The translations under genes were made by a program, and so were the position numbers. From Pseudoteredinibacter isoporae_A (GTDB lineage: Bacteria; Pseudomonadota; Gammaproteobacteria; Pseudomonadales; Cellvibrionaceae), in contig NZ_BAABWJ010000006.1 in the NCBI RefSeq assembly GCF_040372805.1, forward strand, positions 124,001 to 188,000: a stretch of DNA of 64,000 nucleotides, given 5' to 3'. How positions within the stretch are numbered: the first letter of the stretch is position 1; every line of letters begins with the position of its first letter. Below are positions 34,959-44,151 of the stretch, in pieces. The notes under the pieces were generated by a model. The model searched no databases. It had not been told where the DNA came from and saw only the letters and a program-made list of their open reading frames with translations.

Positions 34959-36407
34959 TTACTTCTTTGCGATAGCGCGCAAATCGACCGATTGCCAATG
35001 CGGGAAGTGTTTACGTACCAATGCGTTTAACTCGAGTTCAAATTCAGAGAACTCATGTTTTGCATCAACGCTTTGGGCTTCCAGAAGTTCAGTCACCATG
35101 CCAGCACCCACCGTGATGTTACTGAGACGGTCAATCACAATAAAAGCGCCCGTTGCGCGATTATTCTGATAGGCATCGGCAACAACCGATTGCTCCAGCT
35201 GAACATCAACCAAAGCGATATCATTCAAGGACAGTTCCTCAGCCGGTAGTTTCTCCTGAGTGTTCACGTCAATACGGTGTTCAATATCGAAGACACGCCC
35301 TGGGCTGATCTTGCTGGCAAACTTGAAGAGATAATCTCTGCCCGGCGCCATTGCACCTTCGGCCATCCACACCAAATGAGCTTTTAACTGGTTGCTCTGA
35401 ATAGCCTGATCATCTGTACCGGCTTTAACCAGAGTATCGCCACGGGAGATATCAATTTCATCTTCCAATGTGATGGTGATGGCTTCGCCTGCAAAAGCCT
35501 GGTTCGGAGAAGAACCGTGAACGACAATTTCCTTCACTCGACTCTCTTTACCAGAAGGCAGGGCTTTAAGGGTATCGCCTACCGCAACCTGCCCAGAAGC
35601 GACCGTGCCACAGAAACCTCGAAAATCCAGATTTGGGCGGTTGACATACTGTACCGGGAAGCGAAAATCATCCAGATTTTTATCTTCGGCAATAGACACC
35701 GACTCCAACACTTCCATCAAGGTCGGCCCCTGATACCAAGGCGTATTTTCGCTGGCGTTCACCACGTTATCGCCTTCAAGAGCAGACATGGGAACAAACT
35801 GGATATCGATATCCTGGCCGCCCTGCAAGCCTTTTAATTCGTCGGCAAACTTCAAATAGTCCGCTTTAATGGATTCATAAACGGCTTCATCAAAGCCTTT
35901 CAAGTCCATCTTATTAACGGCAACCACCAAATGCTTAATGCCCAGCAGAGACGCAATGTAACTGTGACGACGCGTTTGTGGCATAACACCGTGGCGCGCA
36001 TCGATAAGAATAACCGCCAAGTCACAAGTCGATGCACCCGTGGCCATATTCCGAGTGTACTGCTCGTGGCCGGGAGTATCGGCAATGATGTACTTACGTT
36101 TTGCGGTAGAGAAGTAACGATAGGCAACATCAATGGTGATGCCTTGCTCACGCTCGGCCTGCAAACCATCGACCAACAACGCCAGATCAATTTTTTCACC
36201 GGTGGTGCCATGCTTACCTGTATCAGCCTGTACAGCTTCCAGCTGATCTTCATAGATCATTTTGCTGTCATGCAGCAGACGGCCAATCAAAGTGGATTTA
36301 CCGTCATCAACGGAACCACAAGTCAGGAAGCGCAGCAATTCCTTGCGCTCGTGCTGCGCCAAATAGGCATGAATATCTTCAGCAATCAAATCGGATTGGT
36401 GGGACAT
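34959..36407 (-). CDS. cysN: Sulfate adenylyltransferase subunit 1 (GTPase)
   Basis: CysN (482 aa) is the GTPase that drives APS formation by CysD in sulfate assimilation. An EF-Tu-like G domain carries GSVDDGKSTLIGRLLHDS (P-loop), DTPGHEQYTRNMATGAS and NKMD, followed by two beta-barrel domains. It ends at residue 482 without a CysC (APS kinase) domain, unlike the CysNC fusion of Pseudomonas, so APS kinase must be separate. The ATG overlaps the cysD stop by a base. Confidence 0.97.
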   Translation of the reverse strand: MSHQSDLIAEDIHAYLAQHERKELLRFLTCGSVDDGKSTLIGRLLHDSKMIYEDQLEAVQADTGKHGTTGEKIDLALLVDGLQAEREQGITIDVAYRYFSTAKRKYIIADTPGHEQYTRNMATGASTCDLAVILIDARHGVMPQTRRHSYIASLLGIKHLVVAVNKMDLKGFDEAVYESIKADYLKFADELKGLQGGQDIDIQFVPMSALEGDNVVNASENTPWYQGPTLMEVLESVSIAEDKNLDDFRFPVQYVNRPNLDFRGFCGTVASGQVAVGDTLKALPSGKESRVKEIVVHGSSPNQAFAGEAITITLEDEIDISRGDTLVKAGTDDQAIQSNQLKAHLVWMAEGAMAPGRDYLFKFASKISPGRVFDIEHRIDVNTQEKLPAEELSLNDIALVDVQLEQSVVADAYQNNRATGAFIVIDRLSNITVGAGMVTELLEAQSVDAKHEFSEFELELNALVRKHFPHWQSVDLRAIAKK

Positions 36408-37327
36408 TAGAAATAGCCCTCCTGTTTTTTCTTCTCCATCGATCCCGAACTGTCGTGATCGATCACTCGGCCCTGTCGCTCAGACGTTGTCGTCAGCAAC
36501 ATTTCCTGAATAATGTCTGGCAAAGTGTTCGCCTCGGACTCCACCGCACCGGTTAATGGGTAACAACCCAGCGTTCGAAAGCGCACCATTTTTTCCTGCA
36601 CCTCTTCACCATCTTCCAGCGGCATACGATCGTCATCGACCATAATCAACACGCCGTCGCGCTCAACTACCGGGCGCTTTTCGGCCAGGTACAACGGAAC
36701 AATTGGAATGTCTTCCAAATGGATGTACTGCCAGATATCCAACTCGGTCCAGTTAGACAGAGGAAACACTCGAATGCTCTCACCCTTGTCAACCTTGCCG
36801 TTGTATATATTCCACAGCTCCGGGCGCTGATTCTTAGGATCCCAACGATGGTGTTTATCCCGGAAAGAGTAGACACGTTCTTTCGCACGAGACTTCTCTT
36901 CGTCGCGGCGGGCGCCACCAAAAGCGGCGTCAAAGCCGTACTTATCCAAGGCCTGCTTTAGGGCCGCAGTCTTCATGATGTCGGTGTGCTTGGCGCTGCC
37001 ATGGGTGAACGGGCCTACGCCCATTTCCACACCTTCCTGATTGATGTGAACGATCAGATCCCAACCCAGGTCCTTAACGCGCTGATCGCGAAACTCTATC
37101 ATCTCGCGGAATTTCCAAGTGGTATCCACGTGCATCAGGGGAAATGGCGGTTTGCCTGGGTAAAAAGCTTTCATCGCCAGATGCATCATCACGGCGGAAT
37201 CTTTACCCACGGAGTACAACATCACGGGGTTATCAAACTCCGCGGCCACTTCGCGGATAATATGAATACTCTCCGCTTCTAACTGTTTCAAGTGCGTCAA
37301 TTGCGCTTGCGAGGCTGCTTCGGACAT
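36407..37327 (-). CDS. cysD: Sulfate adenylyltransferase subunit 2
   Basis: CysD (306 aa) makes adenosine 5'-phosphosulfate from ATP and sulfate. It belongs to the PP-loop ATPases, with the motif YSVGKDSAVMMHLAMKAF. GGARRDEEKSRAKERVYSFRD and the FPLSNWTELDIWQYI region are diagnostic. I chose the ATG at 37327 (MSEAASQ) with AAAGAGA upstream; a TTG five codons earlier is possible. It is the first gene of cysDN. The presumed promoter lies in the short gap before it. Confidence 0.97.
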   Translation of the reverse strand: MSEAASQAQLTHLKQLEAESIHIIREVAAEFDNPVMLYSVGKDSAVMMHLAMKAFYPGKPPFPLMHVDTTWKFREMIEFRDQRVKDLGWDLIVHINQEGVEMGVGPFTHGSAKHTDIMKTAALKQALDKYGFDAAFGGARRDEEKSRAKERVYSFRDKHHRWDPKNQRPELWNIYNGKVDKGESIRVFPLSNWTELDIWQYIHLEDIPIVPLYLAEKRPVVERDGVLIMVDDDRMPLEDGEEVQEKMVRFRTLGCYPLTGAVESEANTLPDIIQEMLLTTTSERQGRVIDHDSSGSMEKKKQEGYF

Positions 37328-37448
37328 GGTCGTCTCTTTCAATTGCTATGCAGGCTGAATGTAATCGTTTCCGGAGGTGGGAACGCTGAAAACAGACATG
37401 CGCCCACCACCCGAGCGGGCACATTATAAAAAATCTTTTACCGAAAGG

Positions 37449-39692
37449 TTAACGACTCTTTACTTCTAAGCTTATGCCGGAAGACTGCGCCAATTCGACA
37501 AAAGTCGGGAAGGATGTCGCCACATTAGCGGTATCACAAACCACGATGTTATCGCTGGCACGCAGGCCGGCAATGGTAAATGACATGGCGATTCGGTGAT
37601 CGTGGTGGCTCTCGACCTGCCCGCCACTGAACACTTCATTTTCGCCGCCTTTGCCCTGGATAACAATTCCATCCGGCGTCGCTTGAGCATCGATGCCCAA
37701 ACTGACCATACCATCTGCCATGACTTGAATACGGTCACTTTCTTTCACGCGAAGCTCTTCAGCACCGGTCAGAACCGTTTCACCTTCCGCGCAAGCGGCC
37801 GCAATAAACAGCGCCGGGAACTCATCAATGGCCAGGGGCACTTGGTCCTGAGGAATACGAATGCCCTTCAAAGGCTGGTAGCGAATGCGCACATCCGCCA
37901 CGGGCTCACCGCCGACTTCACGCTCATTTTGCAACGTTAAATGAGCACCCATTTCACGCAGAATGTTCACCACCCCAACACGGGTTGGGTTCATACCCAC
38001 GTGTTGCAAAGTGACGTCAGAGCCCGGAGCGATCGCCGCAGCAACCATAAAGAACGTTGCAGAGGATATGTCCGCTGGCACTTCAATCTGACAGGCTTTC
38101 AACTGACCGCCACCCTGCAGGCTGATGCGATCACCTTCACGCTTCACGTCATATCCGAACCCACGCAACATACGTTCGGTATGATCACGGGTTGGTGCCG
38201 GTTCCGTGACCGAGGTTTCGCCGTCCGCATACAGGCCCGCCAGCAATACACAGGACTTCACCTGGGCGCTGGCCATTGGCATATCATAGTGAATACCGCT
38301 CAACCCTTTATTCGCACTGATTAACATCGGAGGGCGACCTTCTTCTGCGGTCTCGACTTCGGCACCCATCTCACGCAAAGGAATGGCGACACGGTTCATC
38401 GGACGTTTATTCAAAGAGACATCGCCACTCATTTCGCTGGCAAAACCCTGCCCAGCTAAAATGCCGGCCAACAGTCGCATAGAGGTGCCGGAGTTACCCA
38501 CATAGAGTTTTCCCGGGGGGGCCTGTAAACCGTTCAGGCCCACACCATGAATTTTAACTCGCCCCTTTTCGGGCCCTTCAATAACCACCCCCATATCGCG
38601 GAACGCCTGTAAGGTTGCCAGAGCATCTTCGCCTTCCAAAAAGCCCTCGACCTCGGTAACGCCCTCCGCCAGGGACCCCAACATAATCGAACGATGGGAA
38701 ATGGATTTATCACCGGGAACCCGCAGTTCCCCATTGACGCTGCCGCCGGGCTGCACGTGGTAATCAATAATTGTTTGCTGTGTATCTTGCATGGTGTGGG
38801 TATACGCTCGTTGTTCTAATAAGGTGGTAAAGTGATCTCTTGCGGCTTTTGCGCGAGTAAACACCCCCAATAGATGCTCACTGTTTTCGCTTTCAATGGC
38901 ATCACGCAGGCGATTCAGATTCTCTGAAAACATCGTTAGCGAATCGAGAATGCTGTCTTTATTTGCCAGCATAATATCGTGCCACATCACCGGGTCGCTG
39001 GACGCGATTCGAGTAAAATCCCGAAACCCTCCGGCCGCATAACGAAAAATATTTTCGTTTTCTGAATCGTGGGCCAGAGTATCCACCAGAGAATAGGCAA
39101 TGGCATGGGGCAAATGAGAGGTCGCGGCTAGCACCTCATCGTGCTCTGCCACATCCATTTCGAGCACTTCAGCTCCGACGGCCTTCCAGAGTTCACGCAC
39201 GAGATGAACATGCTCCGCTCCAGAATCTTGATGCGGTGTCAGAATGACCCGGTGATCAATATAGAGTTCGGCATTCGCGGCTGTAACGCCACTTTTTTCA
39301 GCGCCAGCAATCGGATGTCCGGGAACCAGCTGCGCAGGCAGCTTGCCATATACGGCTTGTGCTGCGGCAATCACACTGCCCTTCACACTGGCACCATCGG
39401 TAATGGTGACCTGATCTGAAAGCTTGGCATTGATATCGGCTAAGGTCGCTTCAACAGCCAGTGTCGGCACGGAAATAAATACCACATCCCCGGCACCCAG
39501 TGCAGGAGAGATGTCGGACAAATCGGTAAAGGCTTGGTCCACGACGCCAAGTTCAACCGCGTCGTGGCAGGTTTGTTGGCGCCGGGCAATTCCAATAACC
39601 GAATCGCATATACCGCGTTCGCGGGCTGCTTTTGCCAGGCTGCCCCCAATTAAGCCGATACCAATGACGACCAAACGTTTGCATTGGCTCAT
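37449..39692 (-). CDS. tyrA-aroA: Fused prephenate dehydrogenase / EPSP synthase
   Basis: A 747-aa bifunctional protein. Residues ~1-290 are prephenate dehydrogenase (NAD motif VIGIGLIGGSLA; GHPIAGAEKSGV), the tyrosine branch. Residues ~306-747 are 5-enolpyruvylshikimate-3-phosphate synthase (VPGDKSISHRS, SLNKRPMNRVAIPL, SAQVKSCVLLAG, ESDRIQVMADG), the sixth shikimate step. The fusion is known in Pseudomonas and relatives. The EPSPS half has the RDHTE, GDKS, SAQVK and NPTR motifs of class II enzymes, and Leu instead of Pro after GTSMR, the site linked to glyphosate tolerance. Twelve bases after pheA. Confidence 0.95.
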   Translation of the reverse strand: MSQCKRLVVIGIGLIGGSLAKAARERGICDSVIGIARRQQTCHDAVELGVVDQAFTDLSDISPALGAGDVVFISVPTLAVEATLADINAKLSDQVTITDGASVKGSVIAAAQAVYGKLPAQLVPGHPIAGAEKSGVTAANAELYIDHRVILTPHQDSGAEHVHLVRELWKAVGAEVLEMDVAEHDEVLAATSHLPHAIAYSLVDTLAHDSENENIFRYAAGGFRDFTRIASSDPVMWHDIMLANKDSILDSLTMFSENLNRLRDAIESENSEHLLGVFTRAKAARDHFTTLLEQRAYTHTMQDTQQTIIDYHVQPGGSVNGELRVPGDKSISHRSIMLGSLAEGVTEVEGFLEGEDALATLQAFRDMGVVIEGPEKGRVKIHGVGLNGLQAPPGKLYVGNSGTSMRLLAGILAGQGFASEMSGDVSLNKRPMNRVAIPLREMGAEVETAEEGRPPMLISANKGLSGIHYDMPMASAQVKSCVLLAGLYADGETSVTEPAPTRDHTERMLRGFGYDVKREGDRISLQGGGQLKACQIEVPADISSATFFMVAAAIAPGSDVTLQHVGMNPTRVGVVNILREMGAHLTLQNEREVGGEPVADVRIRYQPLKGIRIPQDQVPLAIDEFPALFIAAACAEGETVLTGAEELRVKESDRIQVMADGMVSLGIDAQATPDGIVIQGKGGENEVFSGGQVESHHDHRIAMSFTIAGLRASDNIVVCDTANVATSFPTFVELAQSSGISLEVKSR

Positions 39693-39704
39693 AGTCTGGT
39701 CCCT

Positions 39705-40832
39705 TTATAAAACAGCTTCAGGGTAAGAGCCTAATACTCTCAAATCTGCCGCTTTTGAACCGACTTCCTCCAGGGCTTTCTTTACGATGGCGTCTTCCAT
39801 ATGGCCAGCGAAATCGATAAAAAACACGTAATTCCAGGTACCTGAGGCCGCAGGGCGTGTTTCAACGCGAGTCAGATCAATGCCGTACACATGGAAAGGT
39901 TGCAACAAATCATGCAAGGCACCCGGCTCATTGCGCATCGCCACAACCACCGAAGTTTTGTCTTTGCCACTGGCTGGCACTTTTTGCGTACCAATAATTA
40001 AAAAGCGCGTTGAATTGTCGGGCTGATCTTCAATTTTCTCAGCGTGCACCTTCAAGTCATACAAATCGGCGGCCATTTGACCAGCAATGGCTGCCGCATT
40101 CCACTCACCTTTCAATCGTTTCGCGGCATCAGCATTACTGCTCACTGCAACACGTTCAGCATTAGGGTAATGAGCATCCAACCACTTACGGCACTGGGCC
40201 AGTGATTGGGAATGGGAATAAATGCGGGTGATGCTGTCGGTTTTCGTCACATCCGAAACCAACAGATGCTGGTGAATGCGCAATTCAACTTCACCACAGA
40301 TTTGAAGATTGGACCCCATGAAATTATCGAGGGTGTGATTCACGACACCCTCGGTGGAATTTTCAACCGGTACAACACCGTAATTTACGGCGCCAGCTTC
40401 CACTTCACGAAAAACTTCGTCGATGGCCGAAAACGGCATTGCCACAGCAGAATGACCAAAGTGCTTCAGAGCCGCTTGTTGGGTGAAGGTACCTTCCGGG
40501 CCGAGATACGCCACTTTGGTTGGCTCTTCCAGAGCCAGACAGGCCGACATAATTTCACGAAACAGGCGCGCCATTTCTTCATCGTCAAGCGGGCCATTGT
40601 TCATGGACATCGCTTTGCGCAAGACATTGGCTTCGCGCTCTGGCCGATAATACACCACCGCTTCGGTGCTACCGGCCGCGTCCAAGGCCGATTTTTTTAC
40701 GTCGGCAACGCTTTGTGCACAGCGTGCACGTTCGCTGATGAGCTGGCAGATTTCATTGTCGATGCGATCAATTTCATCGCGCAGCTGACTTAATTGCGCC
40801 TCATTGGCGGGGGTATTTTCTTGCTCTGACAT
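39705..40832 (-). CDS. pheA: Bifunctional chorismate mutase / prephenate dehydratase (P-protein)
   Basis: PheA (375 aa) makes phenylpyruvate from chorismate. It has an N-terminal AroQ chorismate mutase (LRDEIDRIDNEICQLISERA; YYRPEREANVLR), a prephenate dehydratase core (YLGPEGTFTQQAALKHFG; VVPVENSTEGVVNHTLD; NSTRFLIIG) and a C-terminal ACT domain (NEPGALHDLLQPFHVYGIDLTRVETRP) for inhibition by phenylalanine. It is followed by tyrA-aroA after 12 bases. The usual Pseudomonas neighbours serC (upstream) and hisC (downstream) are absent. Confidence 0.97.
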   Translation of the reverse strand: MSEQENTPANEAQLSQLRDEIDRIDNEICQLISERARCAQSVADVKKSALDAAGSTEAVVYYRPEREANVLRKAMSMNNGPLDDEEMARLFREIMSACLALEEPTKVAYLGPEGTFTQQAALKHFGHSAVAMPFSAIDEVFREVEAGAVNYGVVPVENSTEGVVNHTLDNFMGSNLQICGEVELRIHQHLLVSDVTKTDSITRIYSHSQSLAQCRKWLDAHYPNAERVAVSSNADAAKRLKGEWNAAAIAGQMAADLYDLKVHAEKIEDQPDNSTRFLIIGTQKVPASGKDKTSVVVAMRNEPGALHDLLQPFHVYGIDLTRVETRPAASGTWNYVFFIDFAGHMEDAIVKKALEEVGSKAADLRVLGSYPEAVL

Positions 40833-41005
40833 GACTTTTTACTTTGCTATTGGCTGAGTTCCACGGCCTGCTGGCGGTGGCTCTTTGTTTACTAGAATAT
40901 GTGTTTTATCAATAATACGTTTATGGTGTAAACCTTGGGTGAGGATTTTATTAAACCGGGATAAATTCTCTCACCCCGGCAAAAACCAACCCCCTGAATT
41001 TAAAC

Positions 41006-41034
41006 AGCCCGATCAGTATCACTGTCGGGCTTTT
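41006..41034. terminator. Hairpin between gyrA and pheA
   Basis: A stem AGCCCGA(T)CAGT / ACTGTCGGGCT with one bulged T and a 3-base loop. The TTTT follows on the plus strand. On the minus strand, where gyrA ends 74 bases earlier, only GTTT follows, so it may be a weak terminator or processing site for gyrA. Confidence 0.45.
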
Positions 41035-41104
41035 GTATCTCTACTCACCCTCTTGTCGGGGTGTTTGTTCTATACAACGGTTCTCCCGCTGATTGCTAAC
41101 AGCG

Positions 41105-43693
41105 TTATTCTGTTTCGCTGCCAGCGTCTTCGCCCTCTGAACCCTCGGCATCTTCTGCATCGGATTCTTCGATACGTTCGACACCGATCAGATGCTCACC
41201 TTCCTTCAGTTTGATCATCCGAACACCCTGAGTATTTCGACTCATGATCGACACTTCGTCTACCCGGGTACGAACCAGGGTACCCTGGTCAGAAATCAAC
41301 ATGATTTCATCGCCTTCAAATACTTGGACACCACCAACCAGTGGACCATTACGCTCCGTCACCTGCATCGCAATCACACCTTGGGTGCCGCGGCCTTTGG
41401 TTGGGAAGTCATCCACTTGGGTTTGTTTGCCGTAACCGTTTTCACTCAGGGTCATCACACGCCCACCGTCCTGAGGAATGACCATCGAGATAACGGTTTG
41501 ACCATCCTGCAATCGAATACCGCGAACACCACGAGACGTTCGACCCATCGCGCGCACATCGGATTCTTTAAAGCGTGCTGCTTTGCCCGCTGAGGACAGC
41601 AGCAGAACGTCGTTACTGCCTTCTGTAATAGCTGTACCGACCAGCTCATTGCCCTCTTCCAAATCTATGGCGATCAAACCGGAACTGCGTGGGCGAGAGA
41701 ACTGGGTCAAGGCTGTTTTCTTCACGGTACCATTGGCGGTCGCCATAAAGATAAAGTGATCATCATTGTATTCTTTTACAGGCAAGATGGAGGTAATGCG
41801 CTCATTCTCTTCCAGCGGTAATAAATTCACCATTGGGCGACCGCGCGACTGGCGACCAGCAACTGGAATCTGATACACCTTCAGCCAATACACTTTACCG
41901 GCGTTGGTGAAACACAAAATCGTATCGTGAGTGCTGGCAATCAATAGATGTTCAACAAAGTCTTCATCTTTCACTGCCGTTGCAGCCTTACCCATACCAC
42001 CTCGGCGCTGAGCCTGATAATCGGTGAGTGGCTGAGTTTTGGCGTAGCCACCATGGGAAATGGTGACAACGCGATCTTCTTCAGTGATCAGATCTTCTAC
42101 TGTCAGGTCTTGCTGGGAATGCTGAATCGCGGTACGGCGCTCATCCCCATAATTGGCAATAACTTCCTGAAGCTCCTCACGAATCACTTCCATCAAACGT
42201 GTTGGGCTGCCTAAAATTTCCAGGTAGCCGGCAATTTGCTCCAGGCGTTCCTTATATTCAGCCAACAGCTTGTCGTGCTCCATACCGGTCAGGCGGTGCA
42301 GGCGCAATTCCAAGATTGCCTGAGCCTGTGCTTCTGACAGGTAGTATTTGCCATCACGCAAACCAAACTCTGGGCCCAGATTCTCAGGGCGGCAAGCGCC
42401 TTGCTCCAAGCGCTCGATAAAGTCGCCAATTTCGCTGGTTTCCCAGCCTCGCGACATCAAACCCGCTTTTGCTTCCGCTGGGCTTGGTGATGACTTGATC
42501 AGTTCAATAACCGGATCAATATTCGCGATAGCAACCGTCAGGCCTTCCAAAATATGGCCGCGCTCACGAGCTTTGCGCAATAAATATACAGTTCGACGGG
42601 TAACCACCTCTCGGCGGTGCAGCACAAAGTACTCAAGCAATTGCTTCAAGTTCAGTACCCGGGGCTGACCGTCAACCAGTGCCACTACGTTGATACCAAA
42701 AACAGACTGCAACTGCGTCTGGGCATACAAGTTGTTCAACATGACTTCGCCCGACTCGCCGCGCTTCATTTCGATAACAACACGCAGGCCGTCTTTATCG
42801 GATTCATCACGCAGGCCATCGCTGGCAATGCCTTCAATCTTTTTGTCTTTAACCAATTCGGCGATTTTTTCAATCAAACGCGCTTTGTTCACCTGGTAAG
42901 GAATTTCGTGAACAATAATGGTATCGCGATTGGTTTTTTCATTGTGGATTACCTCGGCCTTGGCACGCACATAGATGCGACCACGACCGGTGCGGTAAGC
43001 CTGCACAATACCGGCACGGCCATTAATAATGCCGGCGGTTGGGAAATCCGGACCCGGAATAATTTCCATCAACTCATCAATGCTGAGATCCGGGTTATCG
43101 ATCAGAGCCAAACAGCCGTTGACCACTTCAGTCAGGTTGTGAGGCGGAATATTGGTCGCCATACCCACCGCAATACCGGATGAACCATTGACCAGCAGGT
43201 TCGGGATACGGGTAGGCAGTACTTCGGGAATCTGCTCGGTGTCGTCGTAGTTAGGCACGTAGTCGACGGTTTCTTTGTCGAGATCAGCCAGCAGATCGTG
43301 AGACATTTTCTGCATGCGGATTTCGGTATAACGCATAGCAGCTGCACCATCACCATCGATGGAACCGAAGTTACCCTGGCCATCAACCAGCATATAACGC
43401 AAAGAGAACGGTTGGGCCATACGCACGATGGTGTCGTAAACCGCAGAATCACCGTGTGGGTGATATTTACCAATTACATCACCAACCACACGGGCCGATT
43501 TTTTATAGGCTTTGTTCCAGTCATTGCCCAATTCGTTCATGGCGAACAGAACCCGGCGATGCACCGGCTTCAAACCATCACGCACATCAGGCAGAGCTCG
43601 CCCAACGATAACGCTCATGGCGTAGTCCAGATAGGACTGCTTCAGTTCGTCTTCAATATTGATTGGTGATACTTCTTTTGCCAAATCGCCCAT
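41105..43693 (-). CDS. gyrA: DNA gyrase subunit A
   Basis: GyrA (862 aa) is the breakage-reunion subunit of gyrase. The catalytic Tyr is in AAMRYTEIRM. The quinolone-resistance region reads HPHGDSAVYDTIVRM with Ser and Asp at the positions equal to E. coli 83 and 87, so it has the sensitive form. The GyrA-box of the C-terminal DNA-wrapping beta-pinwheel is QRRGGMGK. The tail is acidic. The stop is 272 bases before pheA; in Pseudomonas serC fills this position. Confidence 0.98.
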   Translation of the reverse strand: MGDLAKEVSPINIEDELKQSYLDYAMSVIVGRALPDVRDGLKPVHRRVLFAMNELGNDWNKAYKKSARVVGDVIGKYHPHGDSAVYDTIVRMAQPFSLRYMLVDGQGNFGSIDGDGAAAMRYTEIRMQKMSHDLLADLDKETVDYVPNYDDTEQIPEVLPTRIPNLLVNGSSGIAVGMATNIPPHNLTEVVNGCLALIDNPDLSIDELMEIIPGPDFPTAGIINGRAGIVQAYRTGRGRIYVRAKAEVIHNEKTNRDTIIVHEIPYQVNKARLIEKIAELVKDKKIEGIASDGLRDESDKDGLRVVIEMKRGESGEVMLNNLYAQTQLQSVFGINVVALVDGQPRVLNLKQLLEYFVLHRREVVTRRTVYLLRKARERGHILEGLTVAIANIDPVIELIKSSPSPAEAKAGLMSRGWETSEIGDFIERLEQGACRPENLGPEFGLRDGKYYLSEAQAQAILELRLHRLTGMEHDKLLAEYKERLEQIAGYLEILGSPTRLMEVIREELQEVIANYGDERRTAIQHSQQDLTVEDLITEEDRVVTISHGGYAKTQPLTDYQAQRRGGMGKAATAVKDEDFVEHLLIASTHDTILCFTNAGKVYWLKVYQIPVAGRQSRGRPMVNLLPLEENERITSILPVKEYNDDHFIFMATANGTVKKTALTQFSRPRSSGLIAIDLEEGNELVGTAITEGSNDVLLLSSAGKAARFKESDVRAMGRTSRGVRGIRLQDGQTVISMVIPQDGGRVMTLSENGYGKQTQVDDFPTKGRGTQGVIAMQVTERNGPLVGGVQVFEGDEIMLISDQGTLVRTRVDEVSIMSRNTQGVRMIKLKEGEHLIGVERIEESDAEDAEGSEGEDAGSETE

Positions 43694-44151
43694 AAACGAC
43701 CGCTTTCCTTATTATGCCTATCTTCGAATGCCCTGCTGATCAGCAAGCATAAGCTTGTGACACTGGCCATTTCTGGCCACCTGGCCTATCAATTGTCCGC
43801 AGCTTGATGCTGATTGCCGTCCCCCACATGAAGGGCTGTAGAGCCACTTCAGCGGCGCACCATTTAGCGAACACATAAAGGCCCAAATCTTACCATAAAA
43901 TCATGTACTTGGGGCATTTCTGGGACGCTCAGGCGCATTTCATAGGGATTCGCGAGAGATTTGATGAAATTGACATAATTTATTGGCCCCAAGACGCGTA
44001 TAATGGCCCTCAACTTGGATTCCCGATGTTCAAATTATCAGGGCGCAAGTAAGAATCGCCCTACAGAAATCAATAAATAAGCATAAAAATTGCTTTGCCC
44101 CGGGGCGAACGAGCTACGGGGCACTTGACCCGAAGAGGCCCCATACACTTT
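43694..44151. other. 458-bp divergent region gyrA / mtaD with a structured leader
   Basis: A perfect TATAAT lies at 43999-44004; TTGACA at 43970-43975 is 23 bases away, too far for a normal spacer, so the -35 is uncertain. The resulting mtaD leader (about 140 bases) contains an AGGGCG / CGCCCT hairpin (44040-44062) and a GC-rich stretch with two GGGGC and two GCCCC blocks (44097-44142) that can pair in alternative ways. The gyrA side has no promoter I can assign. Confidence 0.55.
43999..44004 (+). promoter_or_regulatory. -10 element upstream of mtaD
   Basis: A perfect TATAAT, 148 bases before the mtaD start; no well-spaced -35 is visible. The -35 candidates TTGACA (23-base gap) and TTGGCC (10-base gap) are both poorly placed. 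Confidence 0.4.

Noticed and set aside
43694..44151. SAH riboswitch in front of mtaD
   Set aside because: The GC-rich leader has hairpins but not the conserved core bases of the SAH, SAM/SAH or SAM riboswitches as I know them. It is kept only as a structured leader.
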